From Hyphomicrobiales bacterium (GTDB taxonomy: Bacteria; Pseudomonadota; Alphaproteobacteria; Rhizobiales; Ancalomicrobiaceae), in assembly GCA_021286855.1 (NCBI GenBank), contig JAJTBO010000002.1, positions 186,001-250,000 on the forward strand: a DNA stretch of 64,000 nt, read 5' to 3'. This document shows positions 8,489-17,458 of this stretch, piece after piece. The notes under the pieces were generated by a model. That model ran no database searches, was not told where the DNA came from, and was given only the letters and a program-made list of their open reading frames with translations. Position 1 is the stretch's first letter; each line of letters starts with the position of its first letter. Position numbers and translations under genes: made by a program.

Positions 8489-8527
8489 TCACTCCGCCTG
8501 GCTTTGGAAGATCGCTACGTTCGCCAT
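8489..8527 (-). CDS. Putative 12-residue mini-ORF, copy 1 (MANVAIFQSQAE)
   Basis: This is the ccmC-proximal copy. Its ATG lies 2 bases after the ccmC stop codon with GGAG just before that stop, so terminating ribosomes could restart here. It differs from copy 2 by one residue (Val4 to Ala). Confidence 0.35.
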   Translation of the reverse strand: MANVAIFQSQAE

Positions 8528-8529
8528 GC

Positions 8530-9261
8530 TCACTCCGCTCCGGCCGCTTCGATCATCCGCATGGTGCGAATGCGGCGGCGCAGGATCTCGTTGCGCATGG
8601 CCATCAGGTGGACGACCACGAACAGGAGCGAGAAGGCGACCGCCATGATCAGCAGCGGGATCAGCATCGAGGCGTCGATGGTCGAGCCGCCCATGCGGAA
8701 GACCGAGGACGGTTGATGGAGGGTGTTCCACCAGTCGACCGAAAACTTGATGATCGGGATGTTGATCGCGCCGACCAGGGTCAGGACGGCCGAGGCCTTG
8801 GCGGCGCGGGCCGGATCCTCGATCGTCTCCTGCAGGGCGATCAGCCCGAGATACATGATGAAGAGCACCAGAACCGAGGTCAGACGGGCGTCCCAGACCC
8901 ACCACGTGCCCCACATCGGCTTGCCCCAGAGCGAACCGGTGGCCAGCGCCAGGAAGGTGAAGGCGGCGCCGATCGGGGCGGCGCACTTGGCCGAGACGTC
9001 GGCGAGCGGATGCCGCCAGACCAGGGTGCCGAGCGCGGATCCGGCCATCGTCATGTAGCAGAACATCGACAGCCAGGCGAAGGGCACGTGGATGTACATG
9101 ATCTTCACCGTCTCGCCCTGCTGATAGTCGGCGGGCGCGCGGAAGAAGACCAGCCACAGGCCGACGGCGAAGGTCGCGGCGGTCACGGCGCCGAGCCAGG
9201 GCAGAACCTTGGCGACCAGCCCGAGGAAGCGGGTCGGGTTGGCGTAGTCGATCAGACGCAT
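8530..9261 (-). CDS. ccmC: Heme exporter permease CcmC
   Basis: The 243-residue protein has six predicted membrane helices and the periplasmic tryptophan-rich WWD domain WGTWWVWDARLT (117-128). The two flanking heme-ligand histidines are H58 (YIHVP) and H182 (NTLHQPSS). CcmC presents heme to CcmE for cytochrome c maturation. It is the third gene of the ccmABC set but is separated from ccmB by 186 bp that show no clear terminator, so it may have its own promoter. Confidence 0.96.
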   Translation of the reverse strand: MRLIDYANPTRFLGLVAKVLPWLGAVTAATFAVGLWLVFFRAPADYQQGETVKIMYIHVPFAWLSMFCYMTMAGSALGTLVWRHPLADVSAKCAAPIGAAFTFLALATGSLWGKPMWGTWWVWDARLTSVLVLFIMYLGLIALQETIEDPARAAKASAVLTLVGAINIPIIKFSVDWWNTLHQPSSVFRMGGSTIDASMLIPLLIMAVAFSLLFVVVHLMAMRNEILRRRIRTMRMIEAAGAE

Positions 9262-9447
9262 CGTCTCGTCCCGATGATGTCCCCCGCCGTCCGTCGCTCG
9301 ACGCCGGGAGGGGGCCGCGGCCGCGGCACCCCTCGTGGCGCGGTCGGCGGTCGTCGCGGACCCGTTTCTAGTGTGCGGACCGCCCGGCGTCTATGCGGCC
9401 TTCCGGCTCGATCCGCCTTGCGCGGGATCAAGTCGTCGCGAGCGGGC

Positions 9448-10116
9448 TCATTCGCCGGCGTGACGCAGGGCGGCGGCGGCGGCGAGCGGGCCGAGCACCA
9501 TGGCGAAGAGGCCGAGCGCGGCGAGGATCGCGAAGGGGGTGGCGAAGGGCATGTTGCCGTAGAGCACCGCGGTCGCCGAGGAGACGCCGAAGATCATCAC
9601 CGGCACGGTCAAGGGCAGCACCAGGATGGCCAGCAACAGGCCGCCGCGCTTCAGCGTGACGGTCAGCGCCGCGCCGATCGCGCCGGTGAAGGTCAGGGCC
9701 GGAGTGCCGACCAGCAGCGTCAGCGTCGTCGCGCCGATGGCGATCGGCTCCATGTTCATGAAGATCGCGAGCAGCGGCGAGGCGACGACCAGGGGCAGGC
9801 CGGTCGCCGCCCAATGGGCGAGGCACTTGACCAGCACGACCAGTTCGAGCGGGCTCTCGCCCATCAGGATCAGGTCGAGGCCGCCGTCGTCGCGATCGAC
9901 CTGGAACAGGCGGTCGAGCGACAGCAGGGTCGCGAGCAGGGCGCCGATCCACAGGATCGCCGGGCCGATGCGCGACAGGAGGTTCAGATCCGGGCCGACG
10001 CCGAAGGGCACCACGGTGACGACGATCAGGAAGAACAGCGCGCCCATCAGCGCGCCGCCGCCGACGCGGACCGCGAGACGCCATTCGCGCAGAAAAAGGG
10101 CGAGAAGCGCGGTCAT
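9448..10116 (-). CDS. ccmB: Heme exporter permease CcmB
   Basis: The 222-residue integral membrane protein has about six helices and the family features FFLIVVTVVPFGVGP and LSLDRLFQVDRDDG near its first third. CcmB pairs with the ATPase CcmA and with CcmC in the complex that releases heme-loaded CcmE. Its start overlaps the ccmA stop by 4 bases (ATGA at 10113-10116), so translation is coupled to ccmA. Confidence 0.95.
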   Translation of the reverse strand: MTALLALFLREWRLAVRVGGGALMGALFFLIVVTVVPFGVGPDLNLLSRIGPAILWIGALLATLLSLDRLFQVDRDDGGLDLILMGESPLELVVLVKCLAHWAATGLPLVVASPLLAIFMNMEPIAIGATTLTLLVGTPALTFTGAIGAALTVTLKRGGLLLAILVLPLTVPVMIFGVSSATAVLYGNMPFATPFAILAALGLFAMVLGPLAAAAALRHAGE

Positions 10117-10748
10117 GCGGCCGCTCCGATGGTCGCCGGGCCGAGCCTGAGCGCGTCCATGCGGGGAAACGGCAGGGCGAGATGGGTCGCCGCGACGACG
10201 AGGCCGCCGGCGTCGAGGTGCTCGCCGACGATCTCCAGGAGGCGCGCCTCGGAGGCGGCGTCGAGCGCCGAGGTCGGCTCGTCGAGGAGCCAGATCGGCC
10301 GCCGGGTGACGAGCAGGCGGGCGAAGGCGAGGCGACGGCGCTGGCCGGCGGAGAGATAGGCGGCGGGCAGGTCGATCAGGCGGGCGAGGCCGACCCGATC
10401 GAGCGCGGCGAAGACCTCGGCGTCGGCGAGGCCGAAGAAGTCGCGCCAGAAGGCGAGGTTCTCGCCGACCGAGAGCTGGTTCTTGAGCGCGTCCTGATGG
10501 CCGAAATAATGGCAGTGCTGGGCGATGGAGAGCTCGGCGTCGCCGCCTTCGAGCGCGAGCCGGCCGGAGACGGGGCGCAGGAGGCCGGCGATCAGGCGCA
10601 GGAGGGTCGACTTGCCGGCGCCGTTGGCGCCGGTGACGACCAGCGCCACGCCGGACTGCGCCGCAAAGGAGAGATCGGAGAGGACGCGCCGGCCGCCGCG
10701 ATCGAGCGTCAGCTTCTCGCCGACGAGACGGGTGACGGGTGGGGCCAT
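10113..10748 (-). CDS. ccmA: Heme exporter ATP-binding protein CcmA
   Basis: The 211-residue ABC ATPase has Walker A GANGAGKST (40-48), the signature YLSAGQRRRLAFARL, Walker B WLLDEPTSALD and the switch histidine in VAATHLALP. CcmA powers the CcmABCD complex in cytochrome c maturation. I chose the ATG at 10746-10748 because the conserved ABC beta strand starts soon after; the upstream open frame is low-complexity. It is the first gene of the leftward ccm operon. Confidence 0.95.
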   Translation of the reverse strand: MAPPVTRLVGEKLTLDRGGRRVLSDLSFAAQSGVALVVTGANGAGKSTLLRLIAGLLRPVSGRLALEGGDAELSIAQHCHYFGHQDALKNQLSVGENLAFWRDFFGLADAEVFAALDRVGLARLIDLPAAYLSAGQRRRLAFARLLVTRRPIWLLDEPTSALDAASEARLLEIVGEHLDAGGLVVAATHLALPFPRMDALRLGPATIGAAA

Positions 10749-10963
10749 GGACGTCGTCGCTCCTCGGGGCCGGCCCGGATGCGGGGTCGGGCGGCGGCGG
10801 ACCCTCTCTTTAGGCGTTCGACGGACGAGCGGCAACCGCCGGCGTCGCCGCCGCCGCGCCGCGCTCGCGCGCTCTCACCCCGAATTGACTGGTCTGCGAG
10901 GGCGCTCCTCCCCTATGGTCCGGCTCGGATGAGATCCGATCGGAAGAGAGCCAACGATTGGTG

Positions 10964-11740
10964 ATGCGACCCACGCCCCTCTTCGGCGCCCTCGTCGGCT
11001 TCGCCGCCGTCGCCGGCGTTCCGCCCGCGACCGAGGCCGCGGCCGCCGAGACGCCCTCGGCGGAACGGCCGCTGGCCGTCGTCGAACTGTTCACCAGCCA
11101 GGGCTGCGCCAACTGTCCGCCGGCCGACGCCCTGCTCGGCGAGCTGACGCAGCGCGCCGATCTGGTGACGCTGTCCTATGCGGTCGACTATTGGGACTAT
11201 CTCGGCTGGAAGGACACGGCCGCCAAGCCCGAATTCACGGCGCGGCAGAAGGCCTACGCCAGCCGGCGCGGCGATCGCGACGTCTATACGCCGCAGGTGG
11301 TGGTCAACGGCGAGGCGCGGCTGGTCGGATCGGATCGCGCCGCCATTCGTCGCGAGATCGCCGAAGGCGACGAGGCGGCTCGGCCGCTGGCGGTGGCGAT
11401 CGAATTGGAAGCGGGATCGGAGGCGCTCAAGGTGCGGCTGCCGGAGGCGGAGCCGGGCGTCCCGGCGCACGCCACGGTCTGGCTGGCCCGTTTCGACGAG
11501 ACGAAGACGGTGACGATCGGGCGCGGCGAGAACACCGGGCGATCGGTCACCTACAGCCATCTCGTCCGCTCGCTGCAGCCGATCGGGATGTGGAAGGGCA
11601 AGGCGCTGACGATCGAATTGCCGCGCCAGGAGGGCGCGAACGATCCGAACCACGGGTGCGCCGTGCTGGTCCAGGCGGACAAGGGCGGCCTGCCGGGGCG
11701 GATCCTCGGCGCGCGGATCTGTTCGCGGCCGAACGGCTGA
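10964..11740 (+). CDS. DUF1223 secreted thioredoxin-like protein
   Basis: The 258-residue protein has an N-terminal signal region (to about residue 28) and the family motif ELFTSQGCANCPPAD with the cysteine pair C48/C51, followed by YAVDYWDYLGWKD, YTPQVVVNG and a C-terminal beta-rich half, as in DUF1223. These are periplasmic proteins of unknown function with a thioredoxin-like fold. In rhizobia the family often lies between acnA and the ccm genes; here it is divergent from ccmA with no acnA seen. TTG and GTG codons lie just upstream in frame (10958, 10961); I chose the ATG. Confidence 0.85.
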   Translation: MRPTPLFGALVGFAAVAGVPPATEAAAAETPSAERPLAVVELFTSQGCANCPPADALLGELTQRADLVTLSYAVDYWDYLGWKDTAAKPEFTARQKAYASRRGDRDVYTPQVVVNGEARLVGSDRAAIRREIAEGDEAARPLAVAIELEAGSEALKVRLPEAEPGVPAHATVWLARFDETKTVTIGRGENTGRSVTYSHLVRSLQPIGMWKGKALTIELPRQEGANDPNHGCAVLVQADKGGLPGRILGARICSRPNG

Positions 11741-11750
11741 CCGCGTCCGA

Positions 11751-12131
11751 TCAGATGTCGACCAGCCGCGGCTTCTTCTCCAGCGCCGCGAGCACGCGGA
11801 CGAGATCGGCGCCGCGCTTCAGAATGCGGCCGCCGGCGTCGCTGACCGAATAGGCGCCCTGACGGGCGGCGTTCTTCGGGGTCTTCTCGATGCGGTGGAG
11901 CGGCGCTTCGCTGGCGCGACGGAAGACGGAGAAGACGGCGCGATCGGTCAGATGGTCGATGGCGTAGTCGCGCCATTCGCCGGCCGCCACCATGCGGCCG
12001 TAGAGGTTCAGGATGGCGGAGAGCTCGCGGCGATCGAAGGTCACCTGGCGGCGATCGGGGTTGCGCGGGAAGGCGACCACCGCGGCGGTCGGCTCGCCGG
12101 GCTCGATCGATCCGTTGCGTCCGTCCTCCAT
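11751..12131 (-). CDS. DUF2794 protein
   Basis: The 126-residue cytoplasmic protein contains VTFDRRELSAILNLYGRMVA, EWRDYAIDH and AVFSVFRRASE, the pattern of DUF2794, a small family almost restricted to alphaproteobacteria. No function is known. It converges on the DUF1223 gene with a 10-bp gap. Confidence 0.85.
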   Translation of the reverse strand: MEDGRNGSIEPGEPTAAVVAFPRNPDRRQVTFDRRELSAILNLYGRMVAAGEWRDYAIDHLTDRAVFSVFRRASEAPLHRIEKTPKNAARQGAYSVSDAGGRILKRGADLVRVLAALEKKPRLVDI

Positions 12132-12285
12132 GGCTCCTCCTTCGTCGGCTGAAGAAGAGCCATGATCGACGAGCCCGCCGTCCCTGACAAGGCGAAACGG
12201 CGGCGCGACGACGGTCGGGAGGGAAATTGACGGCGGCGCGCGGGCTCGTCACTCTCCGGCTCCCGCCCTCGACCGACGGACCGTC

Positions 12286-14565
12286 ATGCGCCTGCCCTCG
12301 CTCCCCGCCCTTCTCCTCGCCTCCGCGACGGCGCTCGGCCTCCTCGCCGCGACGGCGCGGGCGCAGACGTCGCCCGCCGATCCCTTCGCGCCGAAGCCGG
12401 AGCGCGCGATCGTCGCCGCCGGGCCGATCCACGATCGCTCCGGGCTCTCGCCGAGGGAAGTCGAGGCGCGGATCGACGCGCTCCTCGCCCGGATGACGCT
12501 CGACGACAAGATCGGGCAGATGTTCGCCGGCGGCTGGGCGCCCGACTTCGACGATCGCGAGGTCCGCGAGGGGCGGGTCGGCATCCTGTCCGGCGTCGAG
12601 ACGGCGGCGGAGATGGCGCGGCTGCAACGGCTGGCGCGGGCCTCGCGGCTCGGGATCCCGCTGATCTTCACCCGCGATTCGCTGCACGGCTATCGGACGC
12701 TCGCGCCGGTGCCGCTCGGGCTCGCCGCCTCCTTCGATCCGGAGATCATCGCTTCGGCGGGGCGGATGACGGGCCGCGAGGCGTCGTCGCAGGGGATGCA
12801 TCTGACCTTCTCGCCGATGGTCGATCTGACCCGCGACCCGCGCTGGGGGCGGGTGGTCGAAGGGGCGGGCGAGGATCCGTTCCTGGCGCGGCTCTTCGCC
12901 CGCTCGATGGTGACGGGGCTCGGCGAGGGCGGGCTGCAGGCGACGCTGAAGCACTTCGTCGGTTATGGCGCGGTCCGGGCGGGGCGCGACTACGCCGAGG
13001 CGGAGATCTCGGTCCCGACGCTGCACGATCTGCATCTGCCGCCGTTCCGGGCCGGGTTCGAGGCCGGCGCGCAGGTGGTGATGGCGGCCTTCTCGGTGCT
13101 GAACGGCAAGCCGGTCACCGCCGATCGCCGGCTCCTCACCGGCCTCCTGCGCGAGCGCTGGGGGTTCGACGGGATCGTGATCTCCGATTGGGACGCGATC
13201 CGCGAACTGATCCCGCACGGGGTGGCGGCGTCGCGGGAGGAGGCGGCGGAAAAGGCGGTGACGGCCGGGATCGACGTCGATCTGGCGAGCGGCCTCTATC
13301 GCGAACAATTGCCGGGGCTGGTCGCCTCCGGCCGGGCGTCGATGGCGCGGATCGACGAGGCGGTCCGGCGGGTGCTCCGGGTCAAGTTTCGCTTCGGTCT
13401 GTTCGATCCGCAGGCGACGCCGGAGGTCGACCCGGCGGTGGCGGCGCGGTCGTGGGCGACGCCGGAGCTGCGCGCGGTCGCGCTCGAGGCGGCGCGGCGA
13501 TCGATCGTGCTCCTGAAGAACGACGGCGACCTGCTGCCGCTCGATCACCCGCCGAAGCGGATCGCGGTGATCGGCGCGGCGGCGCGCGACGCCGGCGATC
13601 TGATGGGCTCGTGGGGGGCGAAGGCGGAGCGCGAGGACACGCCGCTCTTCCTCGACGAGTTGCGCGCCCGGCTGAAACCCTTCGGGACGACCGTCGACTT
13701 CGCCGAAGGCTGCGACGACGCCTGCCTGAAGAGCGACGGTTTCGAAGCGGCGGCGAAGGTGGCGGCGAAGGCGGATCTCGTCGTCGCGGTGCTCGGCGAG
13801 CCCTGGTATCTGACCGCCGAATCGACGTCGCGGACGCGGCTCGGCCTGCCCAATCGGCAACAGGCGCTGCTCGATCGGCTGCATCGCTCCGGCCGACCGA
13901 TCGTGCTGGTGACGTTGGCCGGGCGGCCGATGGCGATGGGCGAGGCGCTGGCGAAGGCGAAGGCCGTCGTCTACGCCTTTTCGCCCGGCACGATGGGCGG
14001 CCGGGCGTTGGTCGACGTGCTCGTGGGGGCGACCAATCCGTCCGCGCGTCTGCCGATGAGCCTGCCGCGGGCGGTCGGGCAGTTGCCGTTCTCCTACGAC
14101 ATGTTGCCGACCGGGCGGCCGCCGAAACCCGACGACGACCTGTCGGCGCGCTATGTCGACGAAGCGGTGACGCCGCTCCTGCCGTTCGGTTTCGGCCTCT
14201 CCTACACCCGCTTCGCCTATTCGGATCTCGCCGTCGTCCATCCGCGGATCGGCGCGGGCGAGACGCAGCGGATCGAGGTGACGGTGCGCAATGTCGGCGC
14301 GCGGGCCGGACGGGAGATCGTACAACTCTACGTCCACGACCCGGTGGCGAGCCGGTCGCGGCCGCTCAGGCAGTTGAGGGGGCTCGCCCGGGTCGATCTC
14401 GAGCCCGGCGAGGCGAAGACGGTGACGATCGATCTGCCGATCGACGAACTCGCCTTCGCCGACGAAGACGGTCGGCGGGTGTTGGAGCCGGGGCGGTTCG
14501 AGGTCTTCGTCGGAGGATCGTCGGCGGCGACGCTGACGACGTCGTTCGAGTTGATCTCGCCCTGA
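12286..14565 (+). CDS. Secreted glycoside hydrolase family 3 beta-glucosidase (BglX-like)
   Basis: The 759-residue protein has a signal peptide (to about residue 27, ending ATARAQ), a GH3 N-terminal barrel with RDSLHG, DLTRDPRWGRVVEGAGEDP and the catalytic nucleophile D301 in VISDWDAI, a GH3 C-terminal domain with SIVLLKNDGDLLPL, and a fibronectin III-like domain (about 660-750). Order and length match periplasmic BglX, which cleaves beta-glucosides and related oligosaccharides. It stands alone; the ATG follows GACCGTC without a strong ribosome site. Confidence 0.93.
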   Translation: MRLPSLPALLLASATALGLLAATARAQTSPADPFAPKPERAIVAAGPIHDRSGLSPREVEARIDALLARMTLDDKIGQMFAGGWAPDFDDREVREGRVGILSGVETAAEMARLQRLARASRLGIPLIFTRDSLHGYRTLAPVPLGLAASFDPEIIASAGRMTGREASSQGMHLTFSPMVDLTRDPRWGRVVEGAGEDPFLARLFARSMVTGLGEGGLQATLKHFVGYGAVRAGRDYAEAEISVPTLHDLHLPPFRAGFEAGAQVVMAAFSVLNGKPVTADRRLLTGLLRERWGFDGIVISDWDAIRELIPHGVAASREEAAEKAVTAGIDVDLASGLYREQLPGLVASGRASMARIDEAVRRVLRVKFRFGLFDPQATPEVDPAVAARSWATPELRAVALEAARRSIVLLKNDGDLLPLDHPPKRIAVIGAAARDAGDLMGSWGAKAEREDTPLFLDELRARLKPFGTTVDFAEGCDDACLKSDGFEAAAKVAAKADLVVAVLGEPWYLTAESTSRTRLGLPNRQQALLDRLHRSGRPIVLVTLAGRPMAMGEALAKAKAVVYAFSPGTMGGRALVDVLVGATNPSARLPMSLPRAVGQLPFSYDMLPTGRPPKPDDDLSARYVDEAVTPLLPFGFGLSYTRFAYSDLAVVHPRIGAGETQRIEVTVRNVGARAGREIVQLYVHDPVASRSRPLRQLRGLARVDLEPGEAKTVTIDLPIDELAFADEDGRRVLEPGRFEVFVGGSSAATLTTSFELISP

Positions 14566-14743
14566 GGTCTGCGACAAATCATCGCATCTTGTTGGGATCA
14601 CCGGTTCACTCGTGAAAACTGCCACTTGAGACGACCCGGAAAAGAAACACAGCATACGTTACCGCCTTCCGGAAACGATTCGTCGGCGACGGGCGGCCGA
14701 GGGCATCGGAGCCCGAACGGGCGGGTGGTTCGGGAGGAAGTGG

Positions 14744-16906
14744 ATGGACGGCTGCGACCAGGGCGAAACGCCGTCCATCGCGCCCGCCGGCGAGAGCGAT
14801 CTGCTCGCGGCGTTGCTCGAAGCGATCGAGGCGATTCCCGACGGTTTCGTGCTCTACGACGCGGACGATCGCATGCTTTTGTGCAATCGCGCCTTTCGCG
14901 ACTTCAATCGCGAGGTGGGAGACGCGCTGCGGCCGGGCGTCCGTTTCGCCGATATTCTCGACCTGAAGGCGCGAGCGGCGCGAAGCCGCGCGAAGGGCCG
15001 CGCCGAGGCGGGGCGGGCGCATTGCGGCGTCGATTGCGGACCGATCTGCGTCGATTGGGTCGACTGCCGCGGCCGGGTTCACGAACGGCCGCACGGGGTG
15101 ATGTTCGAGACCACCTCCGACGGCCGCTGGGTCAGGATCGACGAACATCGCTCCGCCGGCGGCTTGACCGTCGGCCTGCGCACCGACCTCAGCGATCTGC
15201 GTGAGATGCAGCGGCAACTGGCCGGCTCGGAGGCGAAGTTCCGCACGCTCTTCGCCATGGCGCCGGTCGGGATCGCGAGGTTGCGCGCCGACGGGCGGAT
15301 CGTCGACGCCAATCCGGCCTTCGCGGTGATCACCGGCACGAGCCCCGACGACGAGAGCCCCTTCGCCGAGCTGTTCGATCCGCGCGATCGTGACGACGTC
15401 GCGCGCGATTTCGAGCGAGCCTTCGCGGAAGGACAGTTCGGTCCGGTCGAGCGCCGCCTCGTCGGCATGGACGGCGGCGAGGTGGTGTTGTCGATGGAGG
15501 GGATGCGGACGGTCGGCGACGACGGCGTCGCCCATGTCTGGACGATCCTGCAGGACGTAACCGACCGCCGACGCGGCGAAGCGGAGATCCGGCATGCGGC
15601 GCACCACGACGCGCTGACCGGACTGCCCAATCGCAAACGACTGGGCGAAGTGCTCGCCGAGCTCGGCGAGCGCGACGAGACGACGGCGCTGTTGCTGCTC
15701 GACCTCGACAACTTCAAGGCGGTCAACGACACCTTCGGCCACGAGGCCGGCGACCTGGTGTTGATCGAGACGGCGCGCCGGCTGGAGGCGGGGGTGCGCG
15801 ACGGCGACTTCGTGGCGCGGCTCGGCGGCGACGAGTTCGCCGCGGTGCTGGCCGGGCCGATCGAAGAGGCGGAGGCGGCCGCGTTGGCGCGGCGGTTGGT
15901 CGAGCGGCTCGGTCGCCACGTGGTGCGCGGCGGGCGGACGATCCGGGTCGGGGCGAGCGCCGGCGTGGCGGTGACGCCGGCGCACGGCCGCGCCGGCGAC
16001 GAGATCCTGCGCGCCGCCGACCATGCGCTGTTGGCGGCGAAACGCGCCGGGCGCAATCGGGCGACGGTGTTCGCCGCGCCGCTCGTCTCGGCGCATCGCC
16101 ATCGCGTCGAACTGCGCGACACCATCGGTTGGGCGCTCGACGAGGATCGGATCTTTCCGCACTATCAACCGATCGTCGATCTCGCCACCGGCGCGATCGT
16201 CGGCTTCGAGGCGCTGTGCCGAATCATGGGCGGCGGAGGGGATGCGGCGCCGCCGGCGGAGATCTTCCGGGAGAGCGATGTCGGCCGGGCGATCGATGCG
16301 CGGATGATCGATCGGGTGATCGCCGACGTCGCGGCCTGGCGCGCGGCCGGGTTCGACGTCGGTCGGGTCGACGTCAACGTCTGCGGCGCCGACTTCGCCG
16401 AGGAGACGTTCGAAGACGACTTCCTGGCGCGGCTCGCGGCGGCGGGACTGCCGACTTCGGCGGTCGGGCTCGAGGTGACCGAGACGACCCTGTTCGACGC
16501 CGCCCCGGCGGGAACGGCGAAGCGGTTGCGGCGGCTGCGCGACCAGGGCGTGTCGATCGCTCTCGACGACTTCGGCACCGGCCATGCGTCGCTCGTCCAT
16601 CTGAAGTCGCTGACCTTCGATCGGGTCAAGATCGATCGGAGCTTCGTCGCCGACGTCGTCTTCGACGCGACCAGCCGTCTCGTGGTGGAGACGCTGGCGC
16701 GGCTCGGACATGGGCTCGGCAAGGACGTGGTGGCGGAAGGCGTGGAGACGGCCGGGCAACGACAGGCGCTGATCGAGTTGGGATGCCGGCTCGGGCAGGG
16801 GTGGCTGTTCGCCCGGCCGATGGCGGCGACGGCGGTGGTCGAGCGTCTCGCCGAGCCGTTCGTTCCGGCGAGCGCGCTTGGCAATCGCGCGCGGGTTCTG
16901 CGATAG
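14744..16906 (+). CDS. PAS-PAS-GGDEF-EAL cyclic di-GMP protein
   Basis: The 720-residue protein has no membrane segment. An N-terminal PAS-like region (about 25-145) and a PAS domain (about 160-280, ending in the PAC-like TILQDVTDRRRGEAEIRH) precede a diguanylate cyclase domain with intact GGDEF (361-365) and a phosphodiesterase domain with EAL at 489-491 plus DDFGTG, KIDRSF and EGVE. Both catalytic domains look active, so the net direction of c-di-GMP turnover cannot be told. An allosteric RxxD I-site is not obvious before GGDEF. The ATG is preceded by GGGAGGAAG. Confidence 0.93.
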   Translation: MDGCDQGETPSIAPAGESDLLAALLEAIEAIPDGFVLYDADDRMLLCNRAFRDFNREVGDALRPGVRFADILDLKARAARSRAKGRAEAGRAHCGVDCGPICVDWVDCRGRVHERPHGVMFETTSDGRWVRIDEHRSAGGLTVGLRTDLSDLREMQRQLAGSEAKFRTLFAMAPVGIARLRADGRIVDANPAFAVITGTSPDDESPFAELFDPRDRDDVARDFERAFAEGQFGPVERRLVGMDGGEVVLSMEGMRTVGDDGVAHVWTILQDVTDRRRGEAEIRHAAHHDALTGLPNRKRLGEVLAELGERDETTALLLLDLDNFKAVNDTFGHEAGDLVLIETARRLEAGVRDGDFVARLGGDEFAAVLAGPIEEAEAAALARRLVERLGRHVVRGGRTIRVGASAGVAVTPAHGRAGDEILRAADHALLAAKRAGRNRATVFAAPLVSAHRHRVELRDTIGWALDEDRIFPHYQPIVDLATGAIVGFEALCRIMGGGGDAAPPAEIFRESDVGRAIDARMIDRVIADVAAWRAAGFDVGRVDVNVCGADFAEETFEDDFLARLAAAGLPTSAVGLEVTETTLFDAAPAGTAKRLRRLRDQGVSIALDDFGTGHASLVHLKSLTFDRVKIDRSFVADVVFDATSRLVVETLARLGHGLGKDVVAEGVETAGQRQALIELGCRLGQGWLFARPMAATAVVERLAEPFVPASALGNRARVLR

Positions 16907-16948
16907 TTCCGAACGAGAGCCTCCTTCGAGAGATCACGACGGACCGCG

Positions 16949-17458
16949 ATGCTGAACGCCCTGAGACGACTCTTCACCGACCTCGTCGAGCGTGGCGAGG
17001 CCGCGGCCTTCGCCGTCGACGATCCGCGCCTGGCCGTGGCCGCCCTGATGTGGCACGTGATCGGCGCCGACGGCGTGATCCAGCCGAACGAGCGCGAGCG
17101 CATGTTGGGCGAATTGGAGCGGCGCTACCGACTGGCGGCCGACGACGCGCACGATCTCGCCGAGGCGGCGCGGCGCGCCGAACTGGAGAGCGCGGCGCTG
17201 CAGACCTTCACCGCCGGCCTGCAGCGTCGCCTGCCGATCGCCGAGCGTCGCGAGATCGTCTCGTCGTTGTGGCGGCTCGCCTTCACCGACGGCGACGTCC
17301 ACGAATTCGAGGACAACGTCGTCTGGCGGATCGCCGAACTGCTCGGGATCGAGGCGCATGAACGCACCGCGCTGCGCAAGGAGGTCGAGGCGGCGGCGGC
17401 CGACGAGGCCCTGCGGATGGCCGAGGCGCGTCGCGAGGGCGTCGGAGAGGGGTCGTGA
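16949..17458 (+). CDS. TerB-like (tellurite-resistance/co-chaperone fold) protein
   Basis: The 169-residue all-helical protein carries the TerB pattern: LMWHVIGADGVIQPNER near residue 35 and the second acidic repeat LAFTDGDVHEFEDNVVWRIAELLGI near 115, two loops likely to bind a metal ion. Rhizobial proteins of this type are common and are not tied to tellurite. Its stop overlaps the start of the glutamine amidotransferase gene by 4 bases (GTGA at 17455-17458), so the two proteins are probably made together. Confidence 0.85.
   Translation: MLNALRRLFTDLVERGEAAAFAVDDPRLAVAALMWHVIGADGVIQPNERERMLGELERRYRLAADDAHDLAEAARRAELESAALQTFTAGLQRRLPIAERREIVSSLWRLAFTDGDVHEFEDNVVWRIAELLGIEAHERTALRKEVEAAAADEALRMAEARREGVGEGS

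Larger units (their letters stand above)
8446..8527 (-). repeat. Two tandem 41-bp repeats between ccmC and ccmD
   Basis: Units 8446-8486 and 8487-8527 are identical except at three positions. On the minus strand each unit is a complete mini-gene: ATG, eleven more codons, TGA, then GC and the next ATG. GGAG lies directly before each stop, placed as a ribosome site for the next ATG. The 3' end of ccmC (GCGGAGTGAGC) matches the unit end, so the repeats look like insertions that keep stop-start coupling intact. Of the three differences, two are silent and one is Val to Ala. Confidence 0.9.

Noticed and set aside
11551-14655. Open frame of 1034 codons antisense to the beta-glucosidase gene
   Set aside because: It is Arg/Pro-rich shadow sequence crossing several real genes and their intergenic regions; no domain is recognisable.
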